A stretch of 64,000 bases of DNA from Saccharopolyspora indica (GTDB lineage Bacteria > Actinomycetota > Actinomycetes > Mycobacteriales > Pseudonocardiaceae): assembly GCF_027853965.1 (NCBI RefSeq), contig NZ_JAQGLB010000002.1, positions 620,001-684,000 on the forward strand, in the 5' to 3' direction. This document shows, in pieces, positions 41,442 through 48,619 of this stretch. The position numbers and the translations under genes were made by a program. Position 1 is the stretch's first letter; every line of letters starts with the position of its first letter. The notes under the pieces were generated by a model, which worked only from the letters and a program-made list of their open reading frames with translations, was not told where the DNA came from and ran no database searches.

Positions 41442-42160
41442 CTCGGTTAACTTCAGTTAACTAAGGCGACCGAGGAAGTACCTCCTTCGGTTCTCCACTC
41501 CGTGGAGAAGTACCTGAGTCGATGTTCAGTTAACTAAGAAGAGGGTCGGTCGTTCGAGGAACTTCGTTCCTCTCTCCCTCCCCTAGTTATTAGGTGTTAC
41601 ACCGCTGAATCTCCGACGCCCGAACCCTGGTTTGTGGCGAAGACCACTCTCTTGGAGTAGTGATCCGCGGGCCGGGGCGAGAAAACCACCCTGGGCACTC
41701 TCTGCGACGCATGATTACGCGCTGCCGCTATACCTGGCCGATCGAGAAGGCCCCCGAGGGGAACCCTCCCCTGGGGGCCAGCGACCCTAATCTCACTGTC
41801 AATCCAAACTCAACCACACAACAACGTTCTTGTCAACTCTTGCCGATGCAATCCGCGACACACTGACAATGCCAACGCCATGCACTAGCCTCACGCGCGC
41901 CCATGCCTGCGTGTGCGCAGACCTAGTGCGCACACCTCGCCGTGGTGATGGCGTTCGTGCTTGCTGGCCATGAATGGGGAGGGCTTTGAAGTGGCCATAG
42001 AGGCACTGGAATAAACGGCGGAGTGGGAGGCGCCTGAAGGGCGTCTGCTCAAGCGAGAGGGCCCATTCAGGGCCGGGAATCCATAACCGTGCTCGATTGG
42101 CCTGGCTGGTTTCTCCGGTAGGCCGATGAACCTGGAGTGATGTGACCGGCGACACGCTTC
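41442..42160. other. Non-coding region, likely contains cos
   Basis: About 700 bp with no convincing gene. It holds paired CAGTTAACTAAG repeats (about 41454 and 41525), several short hairpins (for example TTCTCCAC/GTGGAGAA near 41492, GAGGAAC/GTTCCTC near 41557, GGCCCC.../GGGGGCC near 41750) and the leftward promoter at 41825. In cluster A genomes the virion ends lie between HNH/terminase and the repressor side. The exact cut is not readable. Confidence 0.5.
41825..41839 (-). promoter_or_regulatory. Leftward promoter/operator site
   Basis: Reverse strand GAGTTGACAAGAACG, identical to the early promoter element at 42474. It points towards HNH and the late genes. The -10 (GTTGAG at 16 bp) is weak. 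Confidence 0.5.
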
Positions 42161-42161
42161 C

Positions 42162-42196
42162 ATGAGTTGACACGAACGTGAATCGGGGCGTAGTTT
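42162..42196 (+). promoter_or_regulatory. Early promoter/operator 1
   Basis: ATGAGTTGACACGAACG carries the -35 TTGACA and the operator core; possible -10 GTAGTT at 17 bp. Confidence 0.45.
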
Positions 42197-42275
42197 CGTT
42201 GTTGTCAGGCCGAGAGGTCAGGCGGAAAAACTCCAGACGCAGCAGCGAACGAGTTAGGTCACTCTGACTGAACCT

Positions 42276-42306
42276 CAGTTGACAATAACGGTCGTTCGTG
42301 TAAGCT
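42276..42306 (+). promoter_or_regulatory. Early promoter/operator 2
   Basis: CAGTTGACAATAACG with -35 TTGACA, then 16 bp, then -10 TAAGCT preceded by TG (extended -10). Confidence 0.75.
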
Positions 42307-42400
42307 CCGGGGTAGCACTAAGCGAACAACTCAAGACGGACCAGCGGGAGCCCTACAGCGTTTGGGGGTTTGAGCGCCAGTCAGCAACAGCTACGCGGTC

Positions 42401-42431
42401 CAGTTGACAAGAACGCGAAATGTGCTAAGCT
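42401..42431 (+). promoter_or_regulatory. Early promoter/operator 3
   Basis: CAGTTGACAAGAACG with TTGACA, 16 bp, TAAGCT. Same geometry as promoters 2 and 4. Confidence 0.75.
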
Positions 42432-42473
42432 CGAAAACATAACTCCAGACAAGCCCACCGGGAAGTCAACCAA

Positions 42474-42504
42474 GAGTTGACAAGAACGGGAAAGCTGATA
42501 AGCT
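42474..42504 (+). promoter_or_regulatory. Early promoter/operator 4
   Basis: GAGTTGACAAGAACG with TTGACA, 16 bp, TAAGCT. Third of three near-identical tandem promoters within 230 bp. Confidence 0.75.
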
Positions 42505-42713
42505 GGAGCCAAGCAAAACCTGAACCTTGAGAACCGAATACGGGACCGCAACTCCCACGAGCGATAGGTAGAGCCAGCCGACCGATGGTCGGACTCTATC
42601 GCGGGAACACCCAGCTAGAACCCGGCAAGGCCGAACGGCATCGGCAAACCGGCAAACGCTCCGAACGGGAGCCAGGCTGATCGAGACAACGAGTTGCGGA
42701 CGGACACCCGAAC

Positions 42714-42772
42714 GCCACCAGGCTAGGCAGCTGCGAACACAGTTCGCGCCCGGTTCGATTCCGGCTGGTGGC
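42714..42772 (+). ncRNA. tRNA-like structure
   Basis: An 8-bp acceptor-like stem GCCACCAG/CTGGTGGC, a T-arm with canonical loop TTCGATT on a CCGG/CCGG stem, a 3-bp mini D-arm GCT/AGC and an anticodon-like arm TGCGA/TCGCG with loop ACACAGT (no U33). Only 59 nt. Either a degenerate tRNA gene or a tRNA mimic in the early leader. Confidence 0.5.
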
Positions 42773-42794
42773 GCGCATGATCGGCACTTCTATC

Positions 42795-42827
42795 ATGAGT
42801 TGACAATAACGTACTCGACAGTTAGAG
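42795..42827 (+). promoter_or_regulatory. Early promoter/operator 5, before the first early gene
   Basis: ATGAGTTGACAATAACG with TTGACA, 16 bp, TTAGAG; ends 14 bp before the first early start codon. The gap 42161-42840 otherwise has only these promoters, the tRNA-like element and no gene. Confidence 0.65.
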
Positions 42828-42840
42828 GATTGGCGAGGCA

Positions 42841-43008
42841 ATGAACGAGCAGTGGATTGTCACACGCGACGGCAAACAGGTTTCACCTGTTCTCAGCAGT
42901 GAGGCCGACGCATGGACGTGGATTCTGAAGCACCAAGCGCAAAGCGTTGATTGGGCAATCCGGTACGAGGGTTACCGGATCAAGCACGTTGAGGACGCAG
43001 ACCTCTGA
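42841..43008 (+). CDS. Small early protein
   Basis: A 55-aa protein, MNEQWIVTRDGKQVSPVLSS ending in KHVEDADL. No recognised domain. First gene of the rightward early operon, followed by RNA motif copy 1, whose first strand overlaps its stop. Confidence 0.7.
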   Translation: MNEQWIVTRDGKQVSPVLSSEADAWTWILKHQAQSVDWAIRYEGYRIKHVEDADL

Positions 43009-43056
43009 GCTTTGGGTCCGGCTGAACCTGAGTCAGCCGACGCCTTGAATTCAGAG
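43003..43056 (+). ncRNA. Repeated covarying leader RNA motif, copy 1
   Basis: Outer stem CTCTGA/TCAGAG, then CTTTGGGT, inner stem CGGCTGA/TCAGCCG (loop ACCTGAG), then GCCTTGAAT. Ends 3 bases before the ribosome-binding site of the next gene. Confidence 0.65.
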
Positions 43057-43068
43057 GCAAGGAGAGAC

Positions 43069-43341
43069 ATGATCGTTCGAGTTACCGAGACTTATGACAA
43101 TGCTGCCCCTGGTGCCGAGCCGAATTCGTGGCTGTTCGAGAACGTGTCCGATCTGTCGTTGACGCTGGCAATTGTTCTTGACAACGAAGCCCGCGACTGG
43201 CGCGAATACAACAAGCTGTTTGTTACGGCTGCTGTAGATGAGCTGTGCGCGATGCTAGAGGCCGCCGCAAAAACGGTCGTTGAGCAGCGGCTCACCAGCA
43301 TTCAGGTAGGGGAGCACTTCTACCAGATTTCTGAGGTGTGA
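43069..43341 (+). CDS. Hypothetical early protein
   Basis: A 90-aa acidic protein starting MIVRVTETYDNAAPGAEPNS (ATG 43069 after AAGGAGAG). Mixed alpha/beta pattern, no recognised motif. Between RNA motif copies 1 and 2. Confidence 0.7.
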   Translation: MIVRVTETYDNAAPGAEPNSWLFENVSDLSLTLAIVLDNEARDWREYNKLFVTAAVDELCAMLEAAAKTVVEQRLTSIQVGEHFYQISEV

Positions 43342-43342
43342 C

Positions 43343-43397
43343 CTCTGGGCTTTGGGTCAGGCAGGACCAAGTGCCTGCCTGTGCCTTGAATTCAGAG
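43343..43397 (+). ncRNA. Repeated covarying leader RNA motif, copy 2
   Basis: Outer stem CTCTGG/TCAGAG, CTTTGGGT, inner stem CAGGCAGG/CCTGCCTG (loop ACCAAGTG), GCCTTGAAT. Inner stem sequence differs from copy 1 while pairing is kept. Confidence 0.65.
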
Positions 43398-43418
43398 ACT
43401 TCGAATTGGGGAGAGAAA

Positions 43419-44006
43419 ATGACTGCTCAGATCTTCGCGTTCATGACTGCAAGTGCTCACCGGTTCGAGGAGGGATGCTCGGACCCAGAAGAACAGCACG
43501 GGTGGATTGACTGGAGCTGGTCGCACACCCAGCTGCACGAATCGCGGAACGACGTCCGGCCGCGAATCGACTCGCCGGAGGATGACGAACACCTGGCAGA
43601 TGAGATCCGCGACTTGATCGGTGACGCTACCGGTTGGGAGAACAACGGAGACGGCACCCTGTACGACCAGAATCCGTATGAGTCGCTCGAAGATGGCTGG
43701 GATTACACGTACGCGGTCCACTTCTCCAAGAAGTACCACCACGCGACTAAGGGTTGGGTTGAAGAGAGATTTGACCCGATCGAATTCCTGAAGTCGTTCC
43801 AGGAGTGCGAGCACTGCGGGGGCCTGATCAAGACCAGTCTCAAGCGCCCGGTGTGTTTCGACTGCGCCGAGATGTATGAGGTTGAGGGCGTCGAGAACGG
43901 CGCGGTTGCCCTGGCAATCGAGACCGCTCGTCACAACAACGTGTTTCCGACGGTTGACGAATTGGACGCGGCGGAGAGCGACGACTTGGAATCTGAATCT
44001 GAGTAG
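43419..44006 (+). CDS. Hypothetical early protein with zinc-ribbon-like C-terminus
   Basis: A 195-aa, very acidic protein (MTAQIFAFMTASAHRFEEGC...). Near residue 132 it has CEHCGG...PVCFDC, a four-cysteine zinc-ribbon pattern. Ends AAESDDLESESE. Role unknown. Confidence 0.72.
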   Translation: MTAQIFAFMTASAHRFEEGCSDPEEQHGWIDWSWSHTQLHESRNDVRPRIDSPEDDEHLADEIRDLIGDATGWENNGDGTLYDQNPYESLEDGWDYTYAVHFSKKYHHATKGWVEERFDPIEFLKSFQECEHCGGLIKTSLKRPVCFDCAEMYEVEGVENGAVALAIETARHNNVFPTVDELDAAESDDLESESE

Positions 44007-44066
44007 TAATCGACCGGGCGGTTACGCCCGTCCGGTCTGTTGATTGCTCAGAAAAGGAGGCGTGAA

Positions 44067-44330
44067 ATGGCAAAGGGTTGCATTGAAGAACTCGCAAAGG
44101 TCTACCTGATCTGGGACGAGGAACGGAACGAGTACGAGATCGATCCGCTCACGTTCAGCGGACCGCTTGACGGCTACGACGGCGGTGCGGCGGTGGGCAA
44201 CTGCGAATGCGAGAACCCTGGCGAACACGATGAGGAGATCGAGCGGGCAAACGCGACGCCTCTTCCCTCGGGCGTGGAGCTGACCGCACTGCTGGTTGAG
44301 GCACTTGCTCGGTTTCAGGGTCGGAGTTGA
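44067..44330 (+). CDS. Hypothetical early protein
   Basis: An 87-aa protein starting MAKGCIEELAKVYLIWDEER (ATG 44067 with AAAAGGAGG six bases upstream), containing NCECENPGEHDEE. No domain recognised. The gap before it (44007-44050) has a GC-rich hairpin (GACCGG/CCGGTC) that lacks the conserved flanks of the leader motif. Confidence 0.68.
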   Translation: MAKGCIEELAKVYLIWDEERNEYEIDPLTFSGPLDGYDGGAAVGNCECENPGEHDEEIERANATPLPSGVELTALLVEALARFQGRS

Positions 44331-44339
44331 GGGAGAGAG

Positions 44340-44516
44340 ATGGAAGCCACGGAGCTTTGGGCACTGCTTCGCGAAGAGGTCGACAAGTGGCGTGAGGCGT
44401 GCGTCGAGGCGAACAAGTCGGATCACTATAGCGATTGGGACGATGCGGACGATGCAGCGCACACGATCGCGCAAACCGTCGAAGCCTTGATCGAACGGAA
44501 TGCGATTCCGTCCTGA
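44340..44516 (+). CDS. Small acidic early protein
   Basis: A 58-aa helical protein (MEATELWALLREEVDKWREA ... IERNAIPS), ATG 44340 after GGGAGAGAG. No recognised family. Confidence 0.65.
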   Translation: MEATELWALLREEVDKWREACVEANKSDHYSDWDDADDAAHTIAQTVEALIERNAIPS

Positions 44517-44570
44517 TCGGAGCCGTTTGGGTTGGGCGCGGGAAACCGCGCCTCTCCCTGATCGCTCGGA
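44517..44570 (+). ncRNA. Repeated covarying leader RNA motif, copy 3 (variant)
   Basis: Outer pairing TCGGAGC/GCTCGGA with one mismatch, GTTTGGGT, inner stem GGCGCGG/CCGCGCC capped by a GAAA tetraloop, then CCCTGA. Weaker match to the flanks than the other copies. Confidence 0.5.
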
Positions 44571-44583
44571 ATTAGGAGAGAGA

Positions 44584-45183
44584 ATGAACAACGATGTGAT
44601 CGTGCTGGAGCTTGCCCGGAAGATCGCGGCTGAGCTGGGCGACGGCTGGCAGGCCACCGAGGGCTCCGCCCCCTCGAACAATATCGCCCGCCTGGTGCAT
44701 TCCACGGGGGCGACGCTGCACCTGAGCACGCATGGTTGGCGGAAGTCGGACGAGGGCAAGCTGGGGATCACGGCGAGCCTTCAGCAGTACGGCAAGGTGA
44801 CCGAGTACCGGGAGCCGACTCACGAGATCAAGGTTTCGTACAACAAGAAGACCCCAGCGCAGATCGCGCAGGATATCAAGCGGCGACTTCTGCCGAACTA
44901 CCAGAAGCGGCTAGCGGAGCTGGCCGAACTCCAGGCGCAGTACGACGAGCACGAAGCGGAGCAGGAAGCTTTCATCCGGGACCTGGCGGCCACGCTCGGA
45001 GACGCTGCGCGCCGGAGTTCCTTCAGCCGGGAATGGATCGACTTCCGCGACCTGGGCCAGATCGCGAACGGGCACGCGCGGGTCCTCAGCGCCACCGTGG
45101 AGTTTCAGGTCGAGGTCCCGAAGGAGTTCGCGCTGCTGCTGGCGGCGGAGCTGGCCGCACTCGGCAAGCGCAAGAAGGGATGA
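44584..45183 (+). CDS. Hypothetical early protein with central coiled coil
   Basis: A 199-aa protein (MNNDVIVLELARKIAAELGD...). Residues about 95-140 form a charged helix (IAQDIKRRLLPNYQKRLAELAELQAQYDEHEAEQE); the first 80 residues look like a small alpha/beta domain. Function unknown. Confidence 0.72.
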   Translation: MNNDVIVLELARKIAAELGDGWQATEGSAPSNNIARLVHSTGATLHLSTHGWRKSDEGKLGITASLQQYGKVTEYREPTHEIKVSYNKKTPAQIAQDIKRRLLPNYQKRLAELAELQAQYDEHEAEQEAFIRDLAATLGDAARRSSFSREWIDFRDLGQIANGHARVLSATVEFQVEVPKEFALLLAAELAALGKRKKG

Positions 45184-45233
45184 GTGCTTTGGGTGAGAGC
45201 CGATTCCGGTCGGCTCTGCGCCTTGACCACTTA
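45181..45233 (+). ncRNA. Repeated covarying leader RNA motif, copy 4
   Basis: Outer stem TGAGTG/CACTTA (different bases from copies 1-2, still paired), CTTTGGGT, inner stem AGAGCCGA/TCGGCTCT (loop TTCCGG), then GCCTTGA. Followed by CAAAGGAG and the next start. Confidence 0.65.
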
Positions 45234-45251
45234 GACCAAAGGAGATTTGAG

Positions 45252-45482
45252 ATGCGCAAGCACAACACGATCAACCGCGCCCGCAGCCTGTTCGTCGCTC
45301 AGTCGCTCGCTGCCGAGATCAGGAAGGGCGGGAAGCGCAAGGGGTACCTGGGCCAGGCGAACGAGCTGATCGGCGGGCAGCACCGGACGAAGCGGGCCGC
45401 CCTGGCCGCGTTGGTGAACGAGCTGCGGACGACGTTCGGCTACGTCCCCACTCGGGTCGTCCGCAGCGCGCTGGCGTCGTGA
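45252..45482 (+). CDS. Small basic early protein
   Basis: A 76-aa, strongly basic protein (MRKHNTINRARSLFVAQSLA ...), likely helical and possibly nucleic-acid binding. No family recognised. Confidence 0.68.
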   Translation: MRKHNTINRARSLFVAQSLAAEIRKGGKRKGYLGQANELIGGQHRTKRAALAALVNELRTTFGYVPTRVVRSALAS

Positions 45483-45510
45483 GCTCGGAGCTGGGTCTGG
45501 AGGTTTGAGG

Positions 45511-45693
45511 ATGAACAAGTTCGCTGCGGTCGCCTTGCTGGTCTTGTCCGGCTTGCTGGTCGCAACCGTGTTCGCAGGCATCGCCTCGCTGTCAGCCGGG
45601 GACGACAACGGAGACGGAGTGATCATGGAGGACGAAGCCGGCTGGGACTGCGAGGTCATGGGGAATCGGATCTGTGGGTGCGGAGAGGCTTGA
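45511..45693 (+). CDS. Small secreted or membrane-anchored early protein
   Basis: A 60-aa protein with an N-terminal hydrophobic segment (FAAVALLVLSGLLVATVFAGI) and an acidic outer part containing DCEVMGNRICGCGEA, three to four cysteines. Probably anchored in the membrane facing out; a superinfection role is possible but unproven. Confidence 0.65.
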   Translation: MNKFAAVALLVLSGLLVATVFAGIASLSAGDDNGDGVIMEDEAGWDCEVMGNRICGCGEA

Positions 45694-45694
45694 G

Positions 45695-46009
45695 ATGGAT
45701 ATTCAGGACGGCGAGCGGGTCGACTGGACCGACCAGCAAGACGAAGACGCTTACAACATGTTCGTAGAGCTGGCCGAAGGCGATATGGTGGGGCGTGCTC
45801 AAGAAATCATGCGCGGTGTTCAGCGCATGATTGGCGTGGCATTCACCGATGAAGACTTGGCGGCGTGGGTGAAGCGCTACGTGGACGAGCACACGGTGAT
45901 CTGCGAATGGTTCCCGGCGTGCGAGAACGAAGCGACGACGGTGCAGCCCCACAGCGTGCTCGGCTTGGTTCCGATCTGTGAGCGTTGTCAGGAGCGAGCA
46001 TCGGCATGA
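45695..46009 (+). CDS. Hypothetical early protein with CxxC-type zinc site
   Basis: A 104-aa acidic protein (MDIQDGERVDWTDQQDEDAY...), C-terminus with CEWFPACENEA...PICERCQERA, four cysteines spaced as a zinc finger. Confidence 0.68.
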   Translation: MDIQDGERVDWTDQQDEDAYNMFVELAEGDMVGRAQEIMRGVQRMIGVAFTDEDLAAWVKRYVDEHTVICEWFPACENEATTVQPHSVLGLVPICERCQERASA

Positions 46010-46809
46010 AGCTCAGCGCGAAGAGGATTAGTGCGCTTCGGAAGATCGCTGAAACCGAGGCGCGCAAGAACGCAGGTGAATACATTGAGCACGTTTGCGC
46101 TACTAGTGCTGCGTGGGAAGTGGCACACCCGGACCTAAACGCTATTCATATCGCCACCGCACGATCGATGGCGAGAGATGGCTTGGTTACCATCACCCGG
46201 ATTTCTGGTGACGAGCTCTGGAATGAGCCGACGAAATCGTACGTGGAGTTTACGGACGCTGGTCGAGAGGTTTGGGAGCTGTACTGCAAGGACGCCCTGG
46301 AAGCTAAGGAGGAGGCTTCGCCGGTGGAATCGGTTCTGAGCATCAAGGGCACGTTCGCCGACTGGTTGGAAGGGTCGGGAGTCCTGCAAGGGGATGACGA
46401 CGACCCGCAAGCCGTCCGGGTGCGGGAGGCTTGGAGCGCAGCCGCGGTGATCCGCCGAGGCCGCAGCCGCACGGTTCAGGTCGCCGTGGAGACGTCTTCG
46501 GTCGCCGAGTGGATCGAGACGATGGCGAGCACCCTGCTGGGCCTGGACGATGTCAGCAAGGCCGAGGCGGACGGGGCCAGGGATGCCCTGCAGAAAGCAG
46601 CGGAGCTTCGGAAGAGGCTTGAGGAGGCCGAGCGGAAGCGGGCTGAGAAGCCGCGTAAGGCCCCGAAGGAGTCCGGGTTCGACCACGCACACCAGCTCTG
46701 TCGCGAGTGCCAGCAGGCGGCCTCCAGGGCTCGGGGAGCTGCCTTGGAGCACGGGGCAGATATCGGTGAGTGGATCGAGGGTGAACACTGGGGGACATGG
46801 AAGGCGTGA
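46006..46809 (+). CDS. Hypothetical early protein, multidomain
   Basis: A 267-aa protein. Residues 1-100 look like a winged-helix (KRISALRKIAETEAR ... GLVTITRISGDELWNEPTKSYVEFTDAGREV). The middle is alpha/beta, then a charged coiled coil (KAAELRKRLEEAERKRAEK) and a Cys-containing C-terminus (HQLCRECQQAA). Possible DNA-binding protein. Start overlaps the previous stop. Confidence 0.7.
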   Translation: MKLSAKRISALRKIAETEARKNAGEYIEHVCATSAAWEVAHPDLNAIHIATARSMARDGLVTITRISGDELWNEPTKSYVEFTDAGREVWELYCKDALEAKEEASPVESVLSIKGTFADWLEGSGVLQGDDDDPQAVRVREAWSAAAVIRRGRSRTVQVAVETSSVAEWIETMASTLLGLDDVSKAEADGARDALQKAAELRKRLEEAERKRAEKPRKAPKESGFDHAHQLCRECQQAASRARGAALEHGADIGEWIEGEHWGTWKA

Positions 46810-46991
46810 GCGAGGAGAACGACTACCCAAAGTATTTGACGATGTTCTGGTGCCCGGCGTGCGGGTTGTTCAAAGGCTCCGGATCACCGGGCGGTCATCG
46901 TCAACAAGGCCGTGCTGGTGCCCCAGTCTGCTCTGGGGCACCAGTTCCGTTGAGGTACGTATTCGATGGACGGATCGAGCAGGGATCATGA
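46797..46991 (+). CDS. Small CxxC protein
   Basis: A 64-aa frame (MEGVSEENDYPKYLTMFWCP...) with CPAC. It overlaps the upstream gene by 13 bp; GTG 46806 is an alternative start. The 3' half overlies a hairpin GGTGCCCCAG/CTGGGGCACC, so the end may not be translated as drawn. Confidence 0.5.
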   Translation: MEGVSEENDYPKYLTMFWCPACGLFKGSGSPGGHRQQGRAGAPVCSGAPVPLRYVFDGRIEQGS

Positions 46992-47275
46992 ACGAGAAGC
47001 CGTGCCCAACCATTTCAGATGGCGGTGAGTTCTGCGTGGGATGCGGTCGCCACCTGAACGTCTGTGAGATGAAGGAAGCGAAGATCATGAGCGAGAGGGT
47101 ATCTAATACTCCCGGCAACATGGTTCGCGAAGTCGTCGCGGAGCTGAGTGAGGAAATGGCCCAGCCGATGACCTACGATACCCGAGAGGCCATTCGGCGA
47201 GTGGTTGAGAGGCTTGAAATCTTGACCTCGGATGTCGAGGGCTGGGAGTTGCGGAACGAAGGGAGCGAGGCATGA
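46988..47275 (+). CDS. Hypothetical early protein with Cys cluster
   Basis: A 95-aa protein from ATG 46988 (MNEKPCPTISDGGEFCVGCG...), N-terminal C, CVGCGRHLNVC zinc-like cluster, then a helical acidic part. Confidence 0.65.
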   Translation: MNEKPCPTISDGGEFCVGCGRHLNVCEMKEAKIMSERVSNTPGNMVREVVAELSEEMAQPMTYDTREAIRRVVERLEILTSDVEGWELRNEGSEA

Positions 47276-47442
47276 ACGAGTTGCCAACGGGTCCGCTGAG
47301 GCTCGAAGAGTGGCAGACGCTCTCCAACTTGCTCCGGCGATTCGAGGTGAATCACGCCTCCGATCTCGGAATGAAGCTCGCAATTAAGCAAGCGGACCGA
47401 AACATCCGATCCGTGTACCAAGACCTGTACGTCCAGGAATAA
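47272..47442 (+). CDS. Small early protein
   Basis: A 56-aa protein (MNELPTGPLRLEEWQTLSNL ... DLYVQE), overlapping the previous stop by 4 bp. No family recognised. Confidence 0.62.
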   Translation: MNELPTGPLRLEEWQTLSNLLRRFEVNHASDLGMKLAIKQADRNIRSVYQDLYVQE

Positions 47443-47453
47443 GAGGAGTCAAC

Positions 47454-47603
47454 ATGAGTAACGCGGTCTGGTCGATCTGGGGTGACGGTCTCGAACCCAT
47501 TGAAACGGGTTTGACCTGGGCGGAGATGAAACAAAAGGTGGACGACGGACCAGGCGACTGGTACGGCGATAACTCCGACACAGGAGAGACCTACGAACCG
47601 TAG
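47454..47603 (+). CDS. Small early protein
   Basis: A 49-aa acidic protein (MSNAVWSIWGDGLEPIETGL ...), ATG 47454 after GAGGAG. No family recognised. Confidence 0.62.
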   Translation: MSNAVWSIWGDGLEPIETGLTWAEMKQKVDDGPGDWYGDNSDTGETYEP

Positions 47604-47690
47604 GAATCTTCACAAAGCCATGAGCCGGATAAGCCGGTCGCCTGAATGCAGCGTAGGGCATGGCGCTATTTGATACGCCAAAGGAGAGGC

Positions 47691-47987
47691 ATGAGTACTC
47701 AGAAAGAGATCGTCGTCAACTTCTTGACCAATGTTGTCGGGTTCAAAGAGTTGGACTCAGAGCAGGAACGGCAGCTGGACGAGCTAATCACGGAGCTTCA
47801 GAACGCCGACGAACGGGAGCACCTGAGTCCGGAAACGCGGGAGGCGCTGAAGGACGTCCAGGAAGGGCTGTTCGGCATGGCCCGGATGCTTCGGGGCGGA
47901 GTGATCCCGCCCTCTGAAGTGACGGCAGTTGTAGTCACCGAGAACGCTGTGCAGGTCCGGAAGATCCTTGGTGAGGAGAAGGCATGA
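47691..47987 (+). CDS. Hypothetical early protein
   Basis: A 98-aa acidic helical protein (MSTQKEIVVNFLTNVVGFKE...), ATG 47691 after AAGGAGAGG. Overlaps the next start by 4 bp. Confidence 0.68.
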   Translation: MSTQKEIVVNFLTNVVGFKELDSEQERQLDELITELQNADEREHLSPETREALKDVQEGLFGMARMLRGGVIPPSEVTAVVVTENAVQVRKILGEEKA

Positions 47988-48184
47988 CCGAGAAGGACGC
48001 AGCCCGCGCCCGAGAGCTGCGAGCAGCCGCGGTGCTCCTGCGTGCGGCCGAGGAGCCAGGGCCGGAGGAGGCGCTGTTCACCGTGGCCGCCGAGGTGTAC
48101 GAGGACGGGTACGAAGACATCCGTGCCCGCACGATGGCAGCGGCAGCGTACGGAATTGCGAAGAAGCATCTCGATAAGGCTTGA
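47984..48184 (+). CDS. Small early protein
   Basis: A 66-aa Ala-rich helical protein (MTEKDAARARELRAAAVLLR...). Last gene before the repressor region. Confidence 0.65.
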   Translation: MTEKDAARARELRAAAVLLRAAEEPGPEEALFTVAAEVYEDGYEDIRARTMAAAAYGIAKKHLDKA

Positions 48185-48195
48185 CCTGTGAGCCT

Positions 48196-48284
48196 CCGCC
48201 AGGGGCACGAGCGCCTGGCGGTCACTGGTGGGTCAACACAGGTAGACCGACACCACACCGCAGGTTACTTGACCTGCGGTTTTG
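48196..48284 (+). terminator. Two hairpins ending the small-gene operon
   Basis: CCGCCAGG/CCTGGCGG (48196-48221) is followed by CCGCAGGT/ACCTGCGG with TTTT (48258-48284), a good rho-independent terminator. The rest of the 435-bp gap to the repressor holds no gene I can support. Confidence 0.75.
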
Positions 48285-48550
48285 ATCTTGATATCGAAAC
48301 CTTGTGCGACTGGTCCGTTCGGGTAAAGGTTTGGCAATGATGCTCGACTGAGACGCCTGTACCACATAGCCTCTGCCCCAACGGGTGGAGCCAGGTTCCC
48401 CTGGTCAGGGGAGCGGAGTGTAGTGAACGGGTGACTCAAGTAACACTTTGTTGAAGCTTGAAACGAAACCCGGACCAAAACGATAATCATGGCGAAGCTG
48501 GGGAGCTTTGCCGACTGGGGAGTCGGTTGCACTGGGGAGGGGGATATCCA

Positions 48551-48592
48551 TGACTTGACCCCGAACGGGATAGTCATGCTACTCTCATTTAG
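48551..48592 (+). promoter_or_regulatory. Repressor promoter with degenerate operator
   Basis: TTGACCCCGAACGGGA resembles the operator GTTGACAAGAACGGGA with changes in the middle. A -10-like TACTCT follows. Its likeness suggests weak autoregulation of the repressor. Confidence 0.5.
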
Positions 48593-48619
48593 TTGGCGAG
48601 AGGAAGGCTGCACCCTGAC

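Noticed and set aside
41799-42173. 124-codon reverse frame in the putative cos region
   Set aside because: It is Arg/Ser-rich, covers promoter-like elements and has no family character.
44010-44037. Hairpin GACCGG/CCGGTC before the gene at 44067 as another leader motif copy
   Set aside because: It lacks the TTTGGGT and CCTTGA flanks, so it is only noted as a hairpin.
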